Assembly: GCA_035276605.1 (NCBI GenBank)
Contig: DATELN010000184.1
Coordinates: forward strand, 1-11,865
From: GCA-003244245 sp035276605
Lineage (GTDB): Bacteria; Actinomycetota; Actinomycetes; Mycobacteriales; Pseudonocardiaceae
Length of the DNA stretch: 11,865 bases
Direction of reading: 5' to 3'
Position 1 is the first letter of the stretch; every line of letters begins with the position of its first letter. Shown here piece after piece: positions 1 to 6,697 of the stretch. A program made the position numbers and the translations under genes. A model generated the notes under the pieces. It made no database searches and was not told where the DNA came from. It saw only the letters and a program-made list of their open reading frames with translations.

Positions 1-240
1 ATCACGCTGCCGTGGCGGCAGCCAGGTCCGAGCTATCGGCGGTCGGCGGTCGCGGCGGTGACCAGTTCGTCCGCTAGATCACCGTCATGCTGCGCCGTCC
101 GCCGCGATCTACGATTCACAAGGGCAAAAGCCTCCGTGGTCAACGTCTCGGAACCGGGCGCGGCGGACGTGAGGTTCGGGTCGAGTTGGATCGAGCACGC
201 GGAGCGCGCGCCGTGGCGTCGCGGGCCCGACTTGCGCGAA
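1..240. other. Unassigned left edge, no supported gene
   Basis: This stretch lies downstream of the 241-960 gene and reaches the window edge. Open frames exist on both strands: a minus frame ending in TAG at 33-35, and a plus frame running on into the antisense of the next gene. Neither has a recognisable domain or a convincing ribosome binding site, and both can be explained by high-GC shadow frames. A gene lying mostly outside the window cannot be excluded. Confidence 0.4.
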
Positions 241-960
241 TTAACTGAAAGTGACATCGGTGACGTCGATGGCGACCGAGACTCGATTCAGGACCGGAGA
301 GTCGTCGGCGTTGCGGACGTAAACCCGGCGGCGGGTCGGGACCATGATCCCGTCGAAGTCGCGGTATCGCGACGGGTAGTGCACCGCGGGGCCGCCGCCG
401 AGGATGTCGACGGTGTAGTCCAGGCGCCGCAGTAGCCCGGTATCGTCGAAATAGTAGGTCTGCTGGCGGGTGTGAGCCACGATGGTGTCCGGGTAGGTAA
501 CCAGCAGGGTGCGCAGCATCTGCCCGTCTTCGCGCCAGGGCCAGGTCTCCTCGGTGACGAAGTCGCCGCGGGCGAAGAGGAACGGCGCGGTGAAGTAGTT
601 CCAGTTGCCCTCGCCGGCGAAGTAGGCCACCTGGAACTCATCCCATCGCGAGTGGCGGGTAGTTCCGATGAAAGCGGCCGCCGGATCGCGACGCTCGGCG
701 AGCAGGACGCCTGCGCTCGTCTCGATGGTCTGGTGGTCGGGCTGCCAGGTGGTGTAGCGGCCAGGTTGGGGGAATGGGGTGATCGTCAGGCGCTGGTCGC
801 AGGTGTCACCTTCCAGCTCGACACCGTCCAGCAGGCCTGGCTTGCCTTTGCGGGTCCAGATTGCCCCGGTGATGGAGACCGCCGCGCGGAACCGGGAGAG
901 CCGCTCCCAGCGCCGCAAGCCGCCATGACCCTCGATGGCCAGCTTCAGCAGATCGTTCAT
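241..960 (-). CDS. Conserved hypothetical protein, possibly LolA-like fold
   Basis: A 239-residue protein of unknown function, predicted soluble and cytoplasmic because no signal peptide or membrane segment is visible. The ATG at 958-960 was chosen because it lies 11 bases after the stop of the upstream dehydrogenase stub and a purine-rich GAGAG sits just before it. The frame stays open further upstream, but that part overlaps the stub in another frame and looks like shadow. Aromatic residues are frequent in the middle (about 104-145, with a NWNYF stretch). The C-terminal half (about 167-215) alternates short strands: YYFDDTGLLRRLDY, then YRDFDGIMVPTRRRVYV. That layout resembles the half-barrel of lipoprotein-sorting (LolA-like) proteins, but this is only a pattern impression. 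It ends the leftward unit that begins with the 1106-1849 hydrolase. A role beside the hydrolase and dehydrogenase in small-molecule metabolism is inferred only from position. Confidence 0.75.
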   Translation of the reverse strand: MNDLLKLAIEGHGGLRRWERLSRFRAAVSITGAIWTRKGKPGLLDGVELEGDTCDQRLTITPFPQPGRYTTWQPDHQTIETSAGVLLAERRDPAAAFIGTTRHSRWDEFQVAYFAGEGNWNYFTAPFLFARGDFVTEETWPWREDGQMLRTLLVTYPDTIVAHTRQQTYYFDDTGLLRRLDYTVDILGGGPAVHYPSRYRDFDGIMVPTRRRVYVRNADDSPVLNRVSVAIDVTDVTFS

Positions 961-971
961 GGAGATCACTC

Positions 972-1118
972 TCACGATCCGGAGACCAGCTGCCCGCCGT
1001 CGATGTCGTAGGTCCCACCGGTGAGAGCCGTGTTGGTCATGAGGTGCACGGCGAGCGCGGCGACGTCGCCAGGCCCCATGACGCGCCCCCGGGGGTGTTC
1101 GTCTGCTACCTGGGTATG
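972..1118 (-). pseudogene. C-terminal remnant of a short-chain dehydrogenase (SDR)
   Basis: The minus frame ending in TGA at 972-974 reads VADEHPRGRVMGPGDVAALA, then VHLMTNTALTGGTYDIDGGQ and LVSGS. This is the typical last 45 or so residues of a classical SDR: the P-x-G-R segment, the D-V-A helix, the L-x-T-N strand end and the TG-x-x-x-x-x-DGG signature. Everything N-terminal is absent: the TGxxxGxG nucleotide-binding motif, the catalytic Ser-Tyr-Lys region and about 200 residues. A TGA at 1119-1121 closes the frame upstream, and the TAG of the neighbouring hydrolase (1106-1108) lies inside the remnant in a different frame. The fragment has only one internal ATG and no convincing ribosome binding site, so it is probably not translated into anything functional. 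The likely cause is a deletion joining the end of the hydrolase gene to the end of the SDR gene. Confidence 0.8.
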
Positions 1119-1849
1119 TCAACGACGGTCTGGGCGGCCTTGAGGATGAGGTCGGTCACCGCTTGGGGTTGGGAAACCATGATGACGTGGGAGCCTTCGA
1201 CCTCGACGATGTCGGCGCCCGCCCGCCGAGCCATCGATCGAATGACGTCGGCGCCAGCGCCCTTGTCGCCGGTGGCGACCACCGCCCAGGACGGCAACCT
1301 TTTCCAGGCTGGCGGTCCGGACGCGTCGCTAAACGCCGCGGCGGCGACCGGGCGCTGGGTAGCGGCCGCCAGCGCGGTGCCCTCCGCGGGCAGGTCGGCG
1401 GCAAAGGCATCCCGGAACAGCGCGGGGTCGATCATGAACTCGATCGCTGTCTCCCCGTCCGGTCCGGTCGGATAGTGGCGCTGGACCAGGGCTGTGTTCA
1501 GGACACTGTCCTTGGATCCGGCCTCGACTTCTCCCAGGCGTTCGCCGGCGTCCGGGGCGAAGGCCGCGACATAGACCAGGCCGACGGCGTTCGGGGTGTG
1601 GGTCGCGGCGTTGGTGATCAGAGCGCCGCCGTAGGAGTGCCCGACGAGCAGCACGGGACCGTCGATCTGGTTGACCACGCTGGCGAGGTAGGCGGAATCG
1701 ACGACCAGGCCTCGCAGCGGATTCGCTGGAGCGACGACGGGGTAATCCTGCTGCTGCAGCCGCTCGATGACGCCATTCCAGCTGGACGCGTCGGCGAAGG
1801 CGCCGTGCACGAGCACGATTGTCGGTTTGACGTCTTCGTGTTCTGGCAT
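1106..1849 (-). CDS. Serine alpha/beta hydrolase, EstC/methylesterase-like
   Basis: A 247-residue soluble alpha/beta hydrolase, probably an esterase acting on a small ester. Visible features are the oxyanion loop HGAF at 15-18 followed by D-A-S-SW, as in plant methylesterase/hydroxynitrile-lyase relatives; the nucleophile elbow GHSYGG with Ser72; a candidate acid Asp195 in VATGDKGAG; and the catalytic His221 in EGSHVIMVSQP. Length and motif spacing match complete members, so the enzyme should be active. The ATG at 1847-1849 has a strong Shine-Dalgarno, GGAGGGG at 1856-1862, seven bases away. The last few residues (VDIPR) and the TAG stop lie at the junction with the truncated dehydrogenase and may come from the deletion rather than the original tail. 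It is the first gene of a leftward unit, 138 bp after the cupin stop. The substrate is not evident from sequence. Confidence 0.92.
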   Translation of the reverse strand: MPEHEDVKPTIVLVHGAFADASSWNGVIERLQQQDYPVVAPANPLRGLVVDSAYLASVVNQIDGPVLLVGHSYGGALITNAATHTPNAVGLVYVAAFAPDAGERLGEVEAGSKDSVLNTALVQRHYPTGPDGETAIEFMIDPALFRDAFAADLPAEGTALAAATQRPVAAAAFSDASGPPAWKRLPSWAVVATGDKGAGADVIRSMARRAGADIVEVEGSHVIMVSQPQAVTDLILKAAQTVVDIPR

Positions 1850-1914
1850 GAGGCTTCCCCTCCGGTTTGATCTGCCGGTTGGTAACGGCAGCAGGGTCGC
1901 ACGCCGATCGGCGC

Positions 1915-1946
1915 GTCACCCCCGTCGAAGTCACGGGTCAAGACCC
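1915..1946. repeat. Dispersed 30-bp direct repeat, copy A
   Basis: This GTCA-rich element begins GTCACCCCCGTC and ends GGTCAAGACCC. It matches 6592-6621 in the same orientation: 28 of 30 aligned bases are identical, with two one-base gaps. It sits in the 138-bp gap between the cupin stop and the hydrolase start, upstream of the hydrolase. It could be a protein-binding site (several GTCA half-sites), part of a promoter or a short interspersed repeat. The sequence alone does not decide. Confidence 0.7.
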
Positions 1947-1987
1947 TGGTCTGTGACTGGCTCAGGTCAGTGGCACCGTTGTCGCGC

Positions 1988-2410
1988 TCAGTTGTTTCGC
2001 GGGTCGTCTTTCGGGTCGAGGTATTTGAGGCCAAGCGGCCCAATCGCCGTAACCTGGGTGACGTATTCACCGGATTTCGCCCAGTGAAAATGAGGGGTGC
2101 CACCCGGCAGAACGATGACGGTGCCAGGCGGATATGCCTCCAGCTTCTCGCCGTCGAACTGTTCACCCAGGCCGATGTAGAAAACCCCGGACATGACCGT
2201 GTAGACGCGATCCTCCGGGTGCCAATGCGGCATCAGCTTGACGCCGGAGGGCACTTTGACCCTAATCACGTAGGGCCCCGGCCCAGTCGGGTGACCAACC
2301 ACGACGGCGAGGCGGGCCGACGGGGGAAAGGCCGGGAACGGCTCCCAGCCGATGTCCTCGGGCAGAACCGACCTGAAGCCGGCCTGGTCCGGCTGGTGGG
2401 GGCGCATCAT
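1988..2410 (-). CDS. Single-domain cupin protein
   Basis: A 140-residue small beta-barrel protein of the cupin superfamily, cytoplasmic. Cupin motif 1 spans about 56-75 (G-x5-HWHPEDRVYTVMSG), with His62 and His64 as metal ligands. The usual glutamate position (68) is Arg, although Glu66 and Asp67 are next to it. Motif 2 is at about 96-107, PPGTVIVLPGGTPH, with His107 as third ligand. Metal binding is plausible; the reaction is unknown, and such proteins can be sensors, isomerases or dioxygenase-like. The start was set at the first of two ATGs because a near-perfect Shine-Dalgarno AGGAGGT lies six bases upstream at 2417-2423. The longer frame upstream has no such site. It is divergent from the 2754 hydrolase and may share a control region with it. 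It is followed on the same strand by the 1106-1849 hydrolase. Confidence 0.88.
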   Translation of the reverse strand: MMRPHQPDQAGFRSVLPEDIGWEPFPAFPPSARLAVVVGHPTGPGPYVIRVKVPSGVKLMPHWHPEDRVYTVMSGVFYIGLGEQFDGEKLEAYPPGTVIVLPGGTPHFHWAKSGEYVTQVTAIGPLGLKYLDPKDDPRNN

Positions 2411-2753
2411 CGGTGGACCTCCTGGCTGGGGGACGAGCTGACCTGACGCCGCTACCAGCCACCGTCTCGCTCCGGTGCGGCCTCTGCACCTGGGCCGGGA
2501 ATTATGCTGCCATGGGCTTATGGTGATCGGCCTGCACATGCCCGAGGATTGGTTACCTTCCAGCTATGAAAGCAGGTGCGCGAGTGCGAAAATACCACTT
2601 GGCTAAACATGTGAGCCATCCGTATCGGCCTGCGTACTCCTCGCCTCTCGGTGGGCAACGTTAACAAATATTTCATAGCGCCACGTGACGGATCTGGTCG
2701 TATGATCGTGCGAAGGGTTCGACCAAATGGGCGCTATCTTCGAGGAAATGATC
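2411..2753. promoter_or_regulatory. Divergent intergenic control region
   Basis: This 343-bp region separates the divergent cupin and Asp-nucleophile hydrolase genes and is more AT-rich than its flanks, especially 2560-2710. It contains the cupin Shine-Dalgarno (2417-2423), a perfect 9-bp inverted repeat GCTATGAAA (2563-2571) / TTTCATAGC (2671-2679), a TATGAT hexamer at 2701-2706 that could be the -10 of the rightward gene, and a CATAAT (minus strand, 2501-2506) that could serve the cupin. No good -35 partner was found for either hexamer. No gene is supported here. Confidence 0.5.
2701..2706 (+). promoter_or_regulatory. Possible -10 box of the 2754 hydrolase gene
   Basis: TATGAT matches the sigma-70/SigA -10 consensus at five of six positions and lies about 48 bases before the chosen start. 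The -35 position at a 17-18 base spacing is GC-rich and does not match TTGACA, as is common in mycobacterial promoters. The call rests on the -10 hexamer and its AT-rich setting only. Confidence 0.3.
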
Positions 2754-3668
2754 ATGACCACGGCAGCCTTTGGTCCGCTCCAACAGATCAACGCTGGCCT
2801 GCTCAACGTCGGATACGTCGACGTCGGGCCACACCACGGTCGACCTGTCCTGCTGCTGCACGGTTGGCCATATGACATTCATAGTTATGCCAACGTCGCG
2901 CCGGCGCTCGGCACTGCGGGCTACCGGGTGATCGTGCCATTCCTCCGGGGCTATGGCACGACCCGTTTTCTGTCCACCGACACGGTGCGCAACGGCCAAC
3001 AGTCGGTGTTGGCCGTCGACGTCATTGCCTTGATGGACGCGCTCGGCTTCGAGTCGGCCATCATTGCGGGGTTCGACTGGGGTGCGCGCACAGCCAACAT
3101 CATCGCTGCGCTGTGGCCCGAGCGGTGCAGGGCCATGGTGTCGGTCAGCGGTTACCTGATCGGCAATCAGCAGGCCAACAAGGCGCCCTTGCCCCCGCCA
3201 GCCGAACTCGCGTGGTGGTACCAGTTTTATTTCGCGACCGAACGCGGCCGGGCTGGCTATGACACATACCGGCACGATTTTGCCAAGCTCATCTGGCAGA
3301 TTGCGTCACCGCGATGGAATTTCGACGACTCGACGTTCGATCGCAGCGCCGCGTCATTTAACAACACCGATCATGTCAGCATTGTGATCCACAACTACCG
3401 CTGGCGGTTAGGCCTGGCGGCCGGTGAGCCGCAATACGACGATCTGGAAAAGCGACTCGCCGATAGCCCCCTGGTCACGGTGCCCACGATCACCCTCGAA
3501 GGTGATGCCAACGGTGCGCCCCATCCGGAGCCGAGCTCGTATGCAACAAAATTCTCGGGCAAATACGCGCACCGCACCATCACCGGTGGCATCGGACACA
3601 ACCTGCCCCAAGAAGCCCCCCAAGCCTTCACAGAAGCTGTCATCGAAGTCGACGGCTTTGCTTCGTGA
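2754..3668 (+). CDS. Alpha/beta hydrolase with Asp nucleophile, epoxide hydrolase/dehalogenase type
   Basis: A 304-residue soluble enzyme. HGWP at 36-39 is the oxyanion motif. The nucleophile elbow is GFDWGAR with Asp108, the aspartate form used by soluble epoxide hydrolases and haloalkane/haloacetate dehalogenases rather than the serine of esterases. The charge-relay residues are probably Asp251 (LEGDANG) and His282 (GGIGHNLPQE). The region from about 133 to 240 is the helical cap, rich in Trp and Tyr (AWWYQFYF, YDTYRHDF), where epoxide hydrolases keep their ring-opening tyrosines. The exact substrate cannot be assigned. Three in-frame ATGs occur (2727, 2748, 2754). The last was preferred because GAGGAA lies at a proper distance only for it, so N-termini up to nine residues longer are possible. 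It is divergent from the cupin. The downstream neighbour starts 310 bp later, so it is probably transcribed alone. Confidence 0.9.
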   Translation: MTTAAFGPLQQINAGLLNVGYVDVGPHHGRPVLLLHGWPYDIHSYANVAPALGTAGYRVIVPFLRGYGTTRFLSTDTVRNGQQSVLAVDVIALMDALGFESAIIAGFDWGARTANIIAALWPERCRAMVSVSGYLIGNQQANKAPLPPPAELAWWYQFYFATERGRAGYDTYRHDFAKLIWQIASPRWNFDDSTFDRSAASFNNTDHVSIVIHNYRWRLGLAAGEPQYDDLEKRLADSPLVTVPTITLEGDANGAPHPEPSSYATKFSGKYAHRTITGGIGHNLPQEAPQAFTEAVIEVDGFAS

Positions 3669-3978
3669 ACGACCGCTGGGGACCGGCGGTGTTCGGGCCG
3701 CAGGGCCGGACAGTGACTCATCATCGGCGCGTGCGCGGCGACCGGCGCACTACCGCCTGGCAGCCCCCTCATCGGTCATGACCGCCCCCTTCCGCTGGCC
3801 GCCACTCGGACATGGGGTACGAGCGGGTTCGCTCAAGTGCAGCCCCGGCGTCTTGTGCTGATCGAGGCGCCGGCTGGTTGCGATACTCGGTGTATGCGAG
3901 TCGTGTTCTTGTGTTCTGTCGAGCAGAGCTACGGGCTGCTATGCCAGTTGGGTGCTTTATCGAGTTGTTCGACCTGAG
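3669..3978. other. Intergenic region with small hairpin and perfect palindrome
   Basis: No gene is supported in these 310 bp. Just after the hydrolase stop a short hairpin, ACCGC (3672-3676) / GCGGT (3686-3690), might act as a weak terminator, but it has no U-tract. Further on lies the perfect 12-bp palindrome CGGTCATGACCG (3773-3784). The rest (3800-3978) presumably holds the promoter of the CPBP-hydrolase pair, but no convincing -10/-35 pair was seen. Confidence 0.45.
3773..3784. promoter_or_regulatory. Perfect 12-bp palindrome, candidate operator
   Basis: CGGTCATGACCG is a perfect inverted repeat without spacer, about 195 bp upstream of the CPBP protease gene and about 105 bp after the hydrolase stop. 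Its size and symmetry suit a dimeric regulator, but no regulator gene is nearby and a second copy was not noticed in the window. A chance palindrome in GC-rich DNA is possible. Confidence 0.3.
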
Positions 3979-4698
3979 ATGACGCACTCGGTGCGCGGCC
4001 GCATCCCGGCTGGTGTGGCAACCGCTGTGGTGGTGGTCGTGCTGGCGCTGGTCAACGTCGCCGAGCATGTTCTGCGCGGTGTCCTGTGGCTGGGGCCTGT
4101 TGTGGTCATCGCGCTGGTGTGTTTTGCGCGTTGGACCGGGTTGAGCTGGTCACAGCTTGGCCTGGGCTCGGACCGGCTCTGGTCGGGATTTCGATGGGGA
4201 CTTGGCGCGATCGTTACCGTGGCTGCTGCCTACCTTGCCGGCGTGCTGTTTCCCCTGACCCGGTCGGCCTTTCTGGATGTGCGGTACCACCTGGCCGCGT
4301 CCGGCGCGCTGCTGTCGGCTTTTGTGGTCATCCCCGTGGGCACAGTCTTCGTTGAGGAGGTCGCCTTCCGGTCCGTGCTGTGGGGGATGTTGGCGCGGCA
4401 GTTGGCGACGTGGCGGGTCCTGGTGACGTCGTCGGTTCTATTCGGCCTGTGGCACATCCTGCCGTCGATGCATCTCGGGTCGAGTAATCAGGGTGTGAGC
4501 GACGCGGTTCGCGGGGTGGGTGGCTGGGCGACGGTGCTGGTGGTTATGGCTACCGTGGTGATTACCGGGGTGGGCGGGGTGATGGCTGGTGTGCTGAGAC
4601 ACCGCAGTGGCAGCGTACTGGCCAGTGCAGGCATGCACTGGGCGACCAATGCGCTGGGCGTGCTGTTCGGCCTACTTGCCTGGCACCTGGTCGGCTGA
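3979..4698 (+). CDS. CPBP-family intramembrane metalloprotease (ABI/CAAX-like)
   Basis: A 239-residue integral membrane protein of the CPBP (CAAX protease and bacteriocin-processing, Abi) family. It has hydrophobic segments at about 12-30, 37-52, 72-92, 107-125, 147-160, 184-206 and 221-238. The three active-site motifs are present: EE126-127 with Arg131 (VEEVAFR), F155-x3-H159 (FGLWH) and H220-x3-N224 (HWATN). Together they form the glutamate/histidine metal site of the family. Bacterial members cleave membrane-embedded substrates, process or resist peptides, or have unknown targets; the substrate here is not apparent. The start is uncertain: ATG 3979 was chosen, while a GTG at 3952 would add nine residues, and neither has a strong Shine-Dalgarno. 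The next gene begins 13 bp after the stop, so the two are probably co-transcribed. Confidence 0.87.
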   Translation: MTHSVRGRIPAGVATAVVVVVLALVNVAEHVLRGVLWLGPVVVIALVCFARWTGLSWSQLGLGSDRLWSGFRWGLGAIVTVAAAYLAGVLFPLTRSAFLDVRYHLAASGALLSAFVVIPVGTVFVEEVAFRSVLWGMLARQLATWRVLVTSSVLFGLWHILPSMHLGSSNQGVSDAVRGVGGWATVLVVMATVVITGVGGVMAGVLRHRSGSVLASAGMHWATNALGVLFGLLAWHLVG

Positions 4699-4711
4699 GG
4701 CTGGTGCCGCC

Positions 4712-6421
4712 GTGACCGCCTTTAGCGCCGAGTCGCCCATCGCGGGAGTTTCCGGCACAACGCGGCCTGCCGACAAGGTCGCCGCTGAGCCGGTCGACGC
4801 TGCTGGGAGGCACGTCGGCTATCCGCGCCTGCGCCGTCACCTGCGCCGGTACCTGCGCCGGCCACACCACGTCGGCGTGATGTTGGCGTTGTTGGCGTTT
4901 CTGTGTTCGCTGACCCCGTCGCTGCTGCCCCGGTCGTGGGAGGTGCAGGGGATCATTTCCGGAATCGAGGGTGCCGCTGCGCACGCCACCGGGGTGGCGA
5001 TCTCCTGGCTGGCGTGCCGTACTGGCGCCACACCGCTGAGCCCGCGGATGCAGCGGCGCCTGTGGTACGGCATCGCCGCCTTCGCGGCACTGGCGGTACC
5101 GACCACGCTGTGGCTGAGCGCGCGCTGGCAGGCCGACATCCGGCACGCGGTGAATATGCCGACCGAAGGCCACTACTGGTATCTGGGGATGTTCGCCATC
5201 GCCGTGGCGGTGGCCGCCGGGCTGGTCGGTCTGGCCCGCTTAGTCCATGACCTCTACCTCGTGGTGATGCGTCACCTGCGGCGGTTGATCCCGGAGCTGG
5301 CGGCCAGGGTCGCGGTATCGATCCTGGTGACTGCCCTGGTCGTCGGCGTAGCCACCGGTGCGGTCTACCGCGGATTGATCCATTTCGCGGAGAATGCGTT
5401 CTCCACGGTCGATCTCGGCACCGACGACGGCGTCATCCAGCCCGCCTCGTCACTCCGATCGGGCAGTCCCGCCTCCTTGGCGCCGTGGACCTCGTTGGGC
5501 CGCCAAGGGCGCGGGTTCGCGTCGTCGGGGCCTGCCATCATCGATATCCAGCGGCTGACCGGCCGACCGGCGATCGAACCAATCCGGGTCTACGCCGGCC
5601 TGTCCACTGCGCCAGCGCCGCAGGGCCAGGCCGACTTGGTGCTCGCGGAGCTGAAGCGGACGGGCGCCTTTGATCGGGCGGTGCTCGCTGTCGCAACCAC
5701 GACAGGGACCGGTTGGGTCGACCCCACACTGGCTGATCCCCTTGAGTACCTCTATGCCGGCAACACCGCGATCGCTGCGATGCAGTACTCCTACCTCCCG
5801 AGTTGGATCTCTTTCCTGGTCGACAAAGACCGGGCCCGCCAGGCTGGCCGTACCCTGTTCACCACGGTTTACCGGTACTGGTCGAAGCTGCCCACAGCGC
5901 ACCGGCCACGGCTGGTGGTTTTTGGCGAGAGCCTGGGCGCCTTCGGCGGCAGCGCGGCCTTCTCCGGCATTACCGACCTCCTCGCGCACACCGACGGCGC
6001 GCTGTTTGCCGGGCCGCCCAACAGCACCAAACTGTGGCGCACGCTCACCAACGAACGTGCCACCGGCAGCCCGGAACGGCTGCCTATCTACGGCGACGGA
6101 CAGACGGTGCGCTTCGCCGCCTCGGCCACTGATTTGCGTCCAGTCGACGGCTCGCTGCGCGCACCCCGCATTGTTTTCCTGCAGCATGCGTCGGATCCCA
6201 TCGTGTGGTGGTCACCGAAGCTGATCTGGCGCGAGCCCGACTGGTTGCGTGAGCCGCACGGACCCGACGTGGTGCCGCAAATACAATGGTTTCCATTTCT
6301 GACCTTCTGGCAAATCACCTGCGACATGATCGTTGGCGTCAAACCGCCACCCGGGCACGGACACCACTACGGCCCCGAGGTGCCCACTGCCTGGGCGGCC
6401 GTCCTGCACCCACCGCGCTAG
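4712..6421 (+). CDS. Polytopic membrane alpha/beta hydrolase, Abhydrolase_9 family (Rv1069c-like)
   Basis: About 569 residues with an N-terminal membrane domain and a C-terminal alpha/beta-hydrolase domain, the Abhydrolase_9_N/Abhydrolase_9 (PF15420/PF10081) architecture. After a basic stretch (LRRHLRRYLRR, about 40-50), hydrophobic segments lie at about 53-73, 80-100, 118-136, 157-177 and 197-218. The catalytic domain starts near 285 (YAGLSTAP). It shows the nucleophile elbow GESLGAFG with Ser407, the acid Asp495 in QHASDPIVWW, and the C-terminal GHGHHYGPE with a candidate His at 549-552. Such proteins are probably membrane-anchored lipases or esterases, but their substrate is not established. 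GTG 4712 was taken as the start because it follows the CPBP stop by 13 bp. The frame is open further upstream, but only over the CPBP gene. Coupling to the protease suggests a shared envelope role, by inference. Confidence 0.88.
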   Translation: MTAFSAESPIAGVSGTTRPADKVAAEPVDAAGRHVGYPRLRRHLRRYLRRPHHVGVMLALLAFLCSLTPSLLPRSWEVQGIISGIEGAAAHATGVAISWLACRTGATPLSPRMQRRLWYGIAAFAALAVPTTLWLSARWQADIRHAVNMPTEGHYWYLGMFAIAVAVAAGLVGLARLVHDLYLVVMRHLRRLIPELAARVAVSILVTALVVGVATGAVYRGLIHFAENAFSTVDLGTDDGVIQPASSLRSGSPASLAPWTSLGRQGRGFASSGPAIIDIQRLTGRPAIEPIRVYAGLSTAPAPQGQADLVLAELKRTGAFDRAVLAVATTTGTGWVDPTLADPLEYLYAGNTAIAAMQYSYLPSWISFLVDKDRARQAGRTLFTTVYRYWSKLPTAHRPRLVVFGESLGAFGGSAAFSGITDLLAHTDGALFAGPPNSTKLWRTLTNERATGSPERLPIYGDGQTVRFAASATDLRPVDGSLRAPRIVFLQHASDPIVWWSPKLIWREPDWLREPHGPDVVPQIQWFPFLTFWQITCDMIVGVKPPPGHGHHYGPEVPTAWAAVLHPPR

Positions 6422-6591
6422 CGCACATTCTTTCTGTCACCGCGGTCATACCAGTGCGACCAATCATCGGCACCTTGTCGGTCCTGCATGTTGATGTTGC
6501 ACCTAGCCAGGGGATGCGTGCGCTCTGTGACCTAACTGCGCCTGTCGAGCGCACAACATGGCACCTAAGGGACGAATTTTCGAAACCTCGT

Positions 6592-6621
6592 GTCACCCCG
6601 TCAAAGTCACGGTCAGGACCC
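6592..6621. repeat. Dispersed 30-bp direct repeat, copy B
   Basis: This element begins GTCACCCCGTC and ends GGTCAGGACCC, with GTCA tetramers at 6592, 6600, 6606 and 6612. It matches 1915-1946 in the same orientation with two mismatches and two one-base gaps. It lies about 77 bp upstream of the proposed start of the Cys-triplet repeat gene, just before a TAATAT hexamer (6631-6636). Both copies are therefore in gene-upstream DNA, relative to genes on opposite strands. Confidence 0.7.
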
Positions 6622-6630
6622 GCCCGTCCC

Positions 6631-6636
6631 TAATAT
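6631..6636 (+). promoter_or_regulatory. Possible -10 box of the repeat gene
   Basis: TAATAT lies in an otherwise GC-rich stretch about 60 bases before the proposed TTG start and directly after the dispersed repeat. No TTGACA-like -35 is present at 16-18 bases. If it is a promoter, the GTCA-rich element would cover its -35 region and could bind an activator or repressor. This is a motif call only. Confidence 0.25.
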
Positions 6637-6686
6637 TGGAACGTGCTGGCCACCCTGCCGTGTGCTCCGTGAAACTCGTCCTGTGC

Positions 6687-6690
6687 AGGA
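6687..6690 (+). promoter_or_regulatory. Shine-Dalgarno AGGA deciding a TTG start
   Basis: AGGA is placed seven bases before the in-frame TTG at 6698-6700. None of the other in-frame starts (GTG at 6590, 6662 and 6683) has a purine-rich element at proper spacing, so this short site is the main reason for the start chosen for the repeat gene. Confidence 0.4.
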
Positions 6691-6697
6691 CAAGCCG

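Noticed and set aside
33..257. Minus-strand frame at the left edge as a possible regulator fragment
   Set aside because: No helix-turn-helix or other domain pattern is visible, and its start lies inside the 241-960 gene.
338..353. Near-palindrome CGGGACCATGATCCCG inside the 241-960 gene
   Set aside because: It lies in coding sequence, has one mismatched pair and does not fit a known operator such as the DosR box.
961..1122. N-terminal extension of the 241-960 protein
   Set aside because: This part is Arg-rich, out of frame over the SDR remnant, and the ATG at 958-960 is well placed after the remnant stop.
6415..6424. Palindrome GCGCTAGCGC over the stop codon of the Abhydrolase_9 gene
   Set aside because: It is short, without loop or U-tract, and common in GC-rich DNA, so neither terminator nor operator can be supported.
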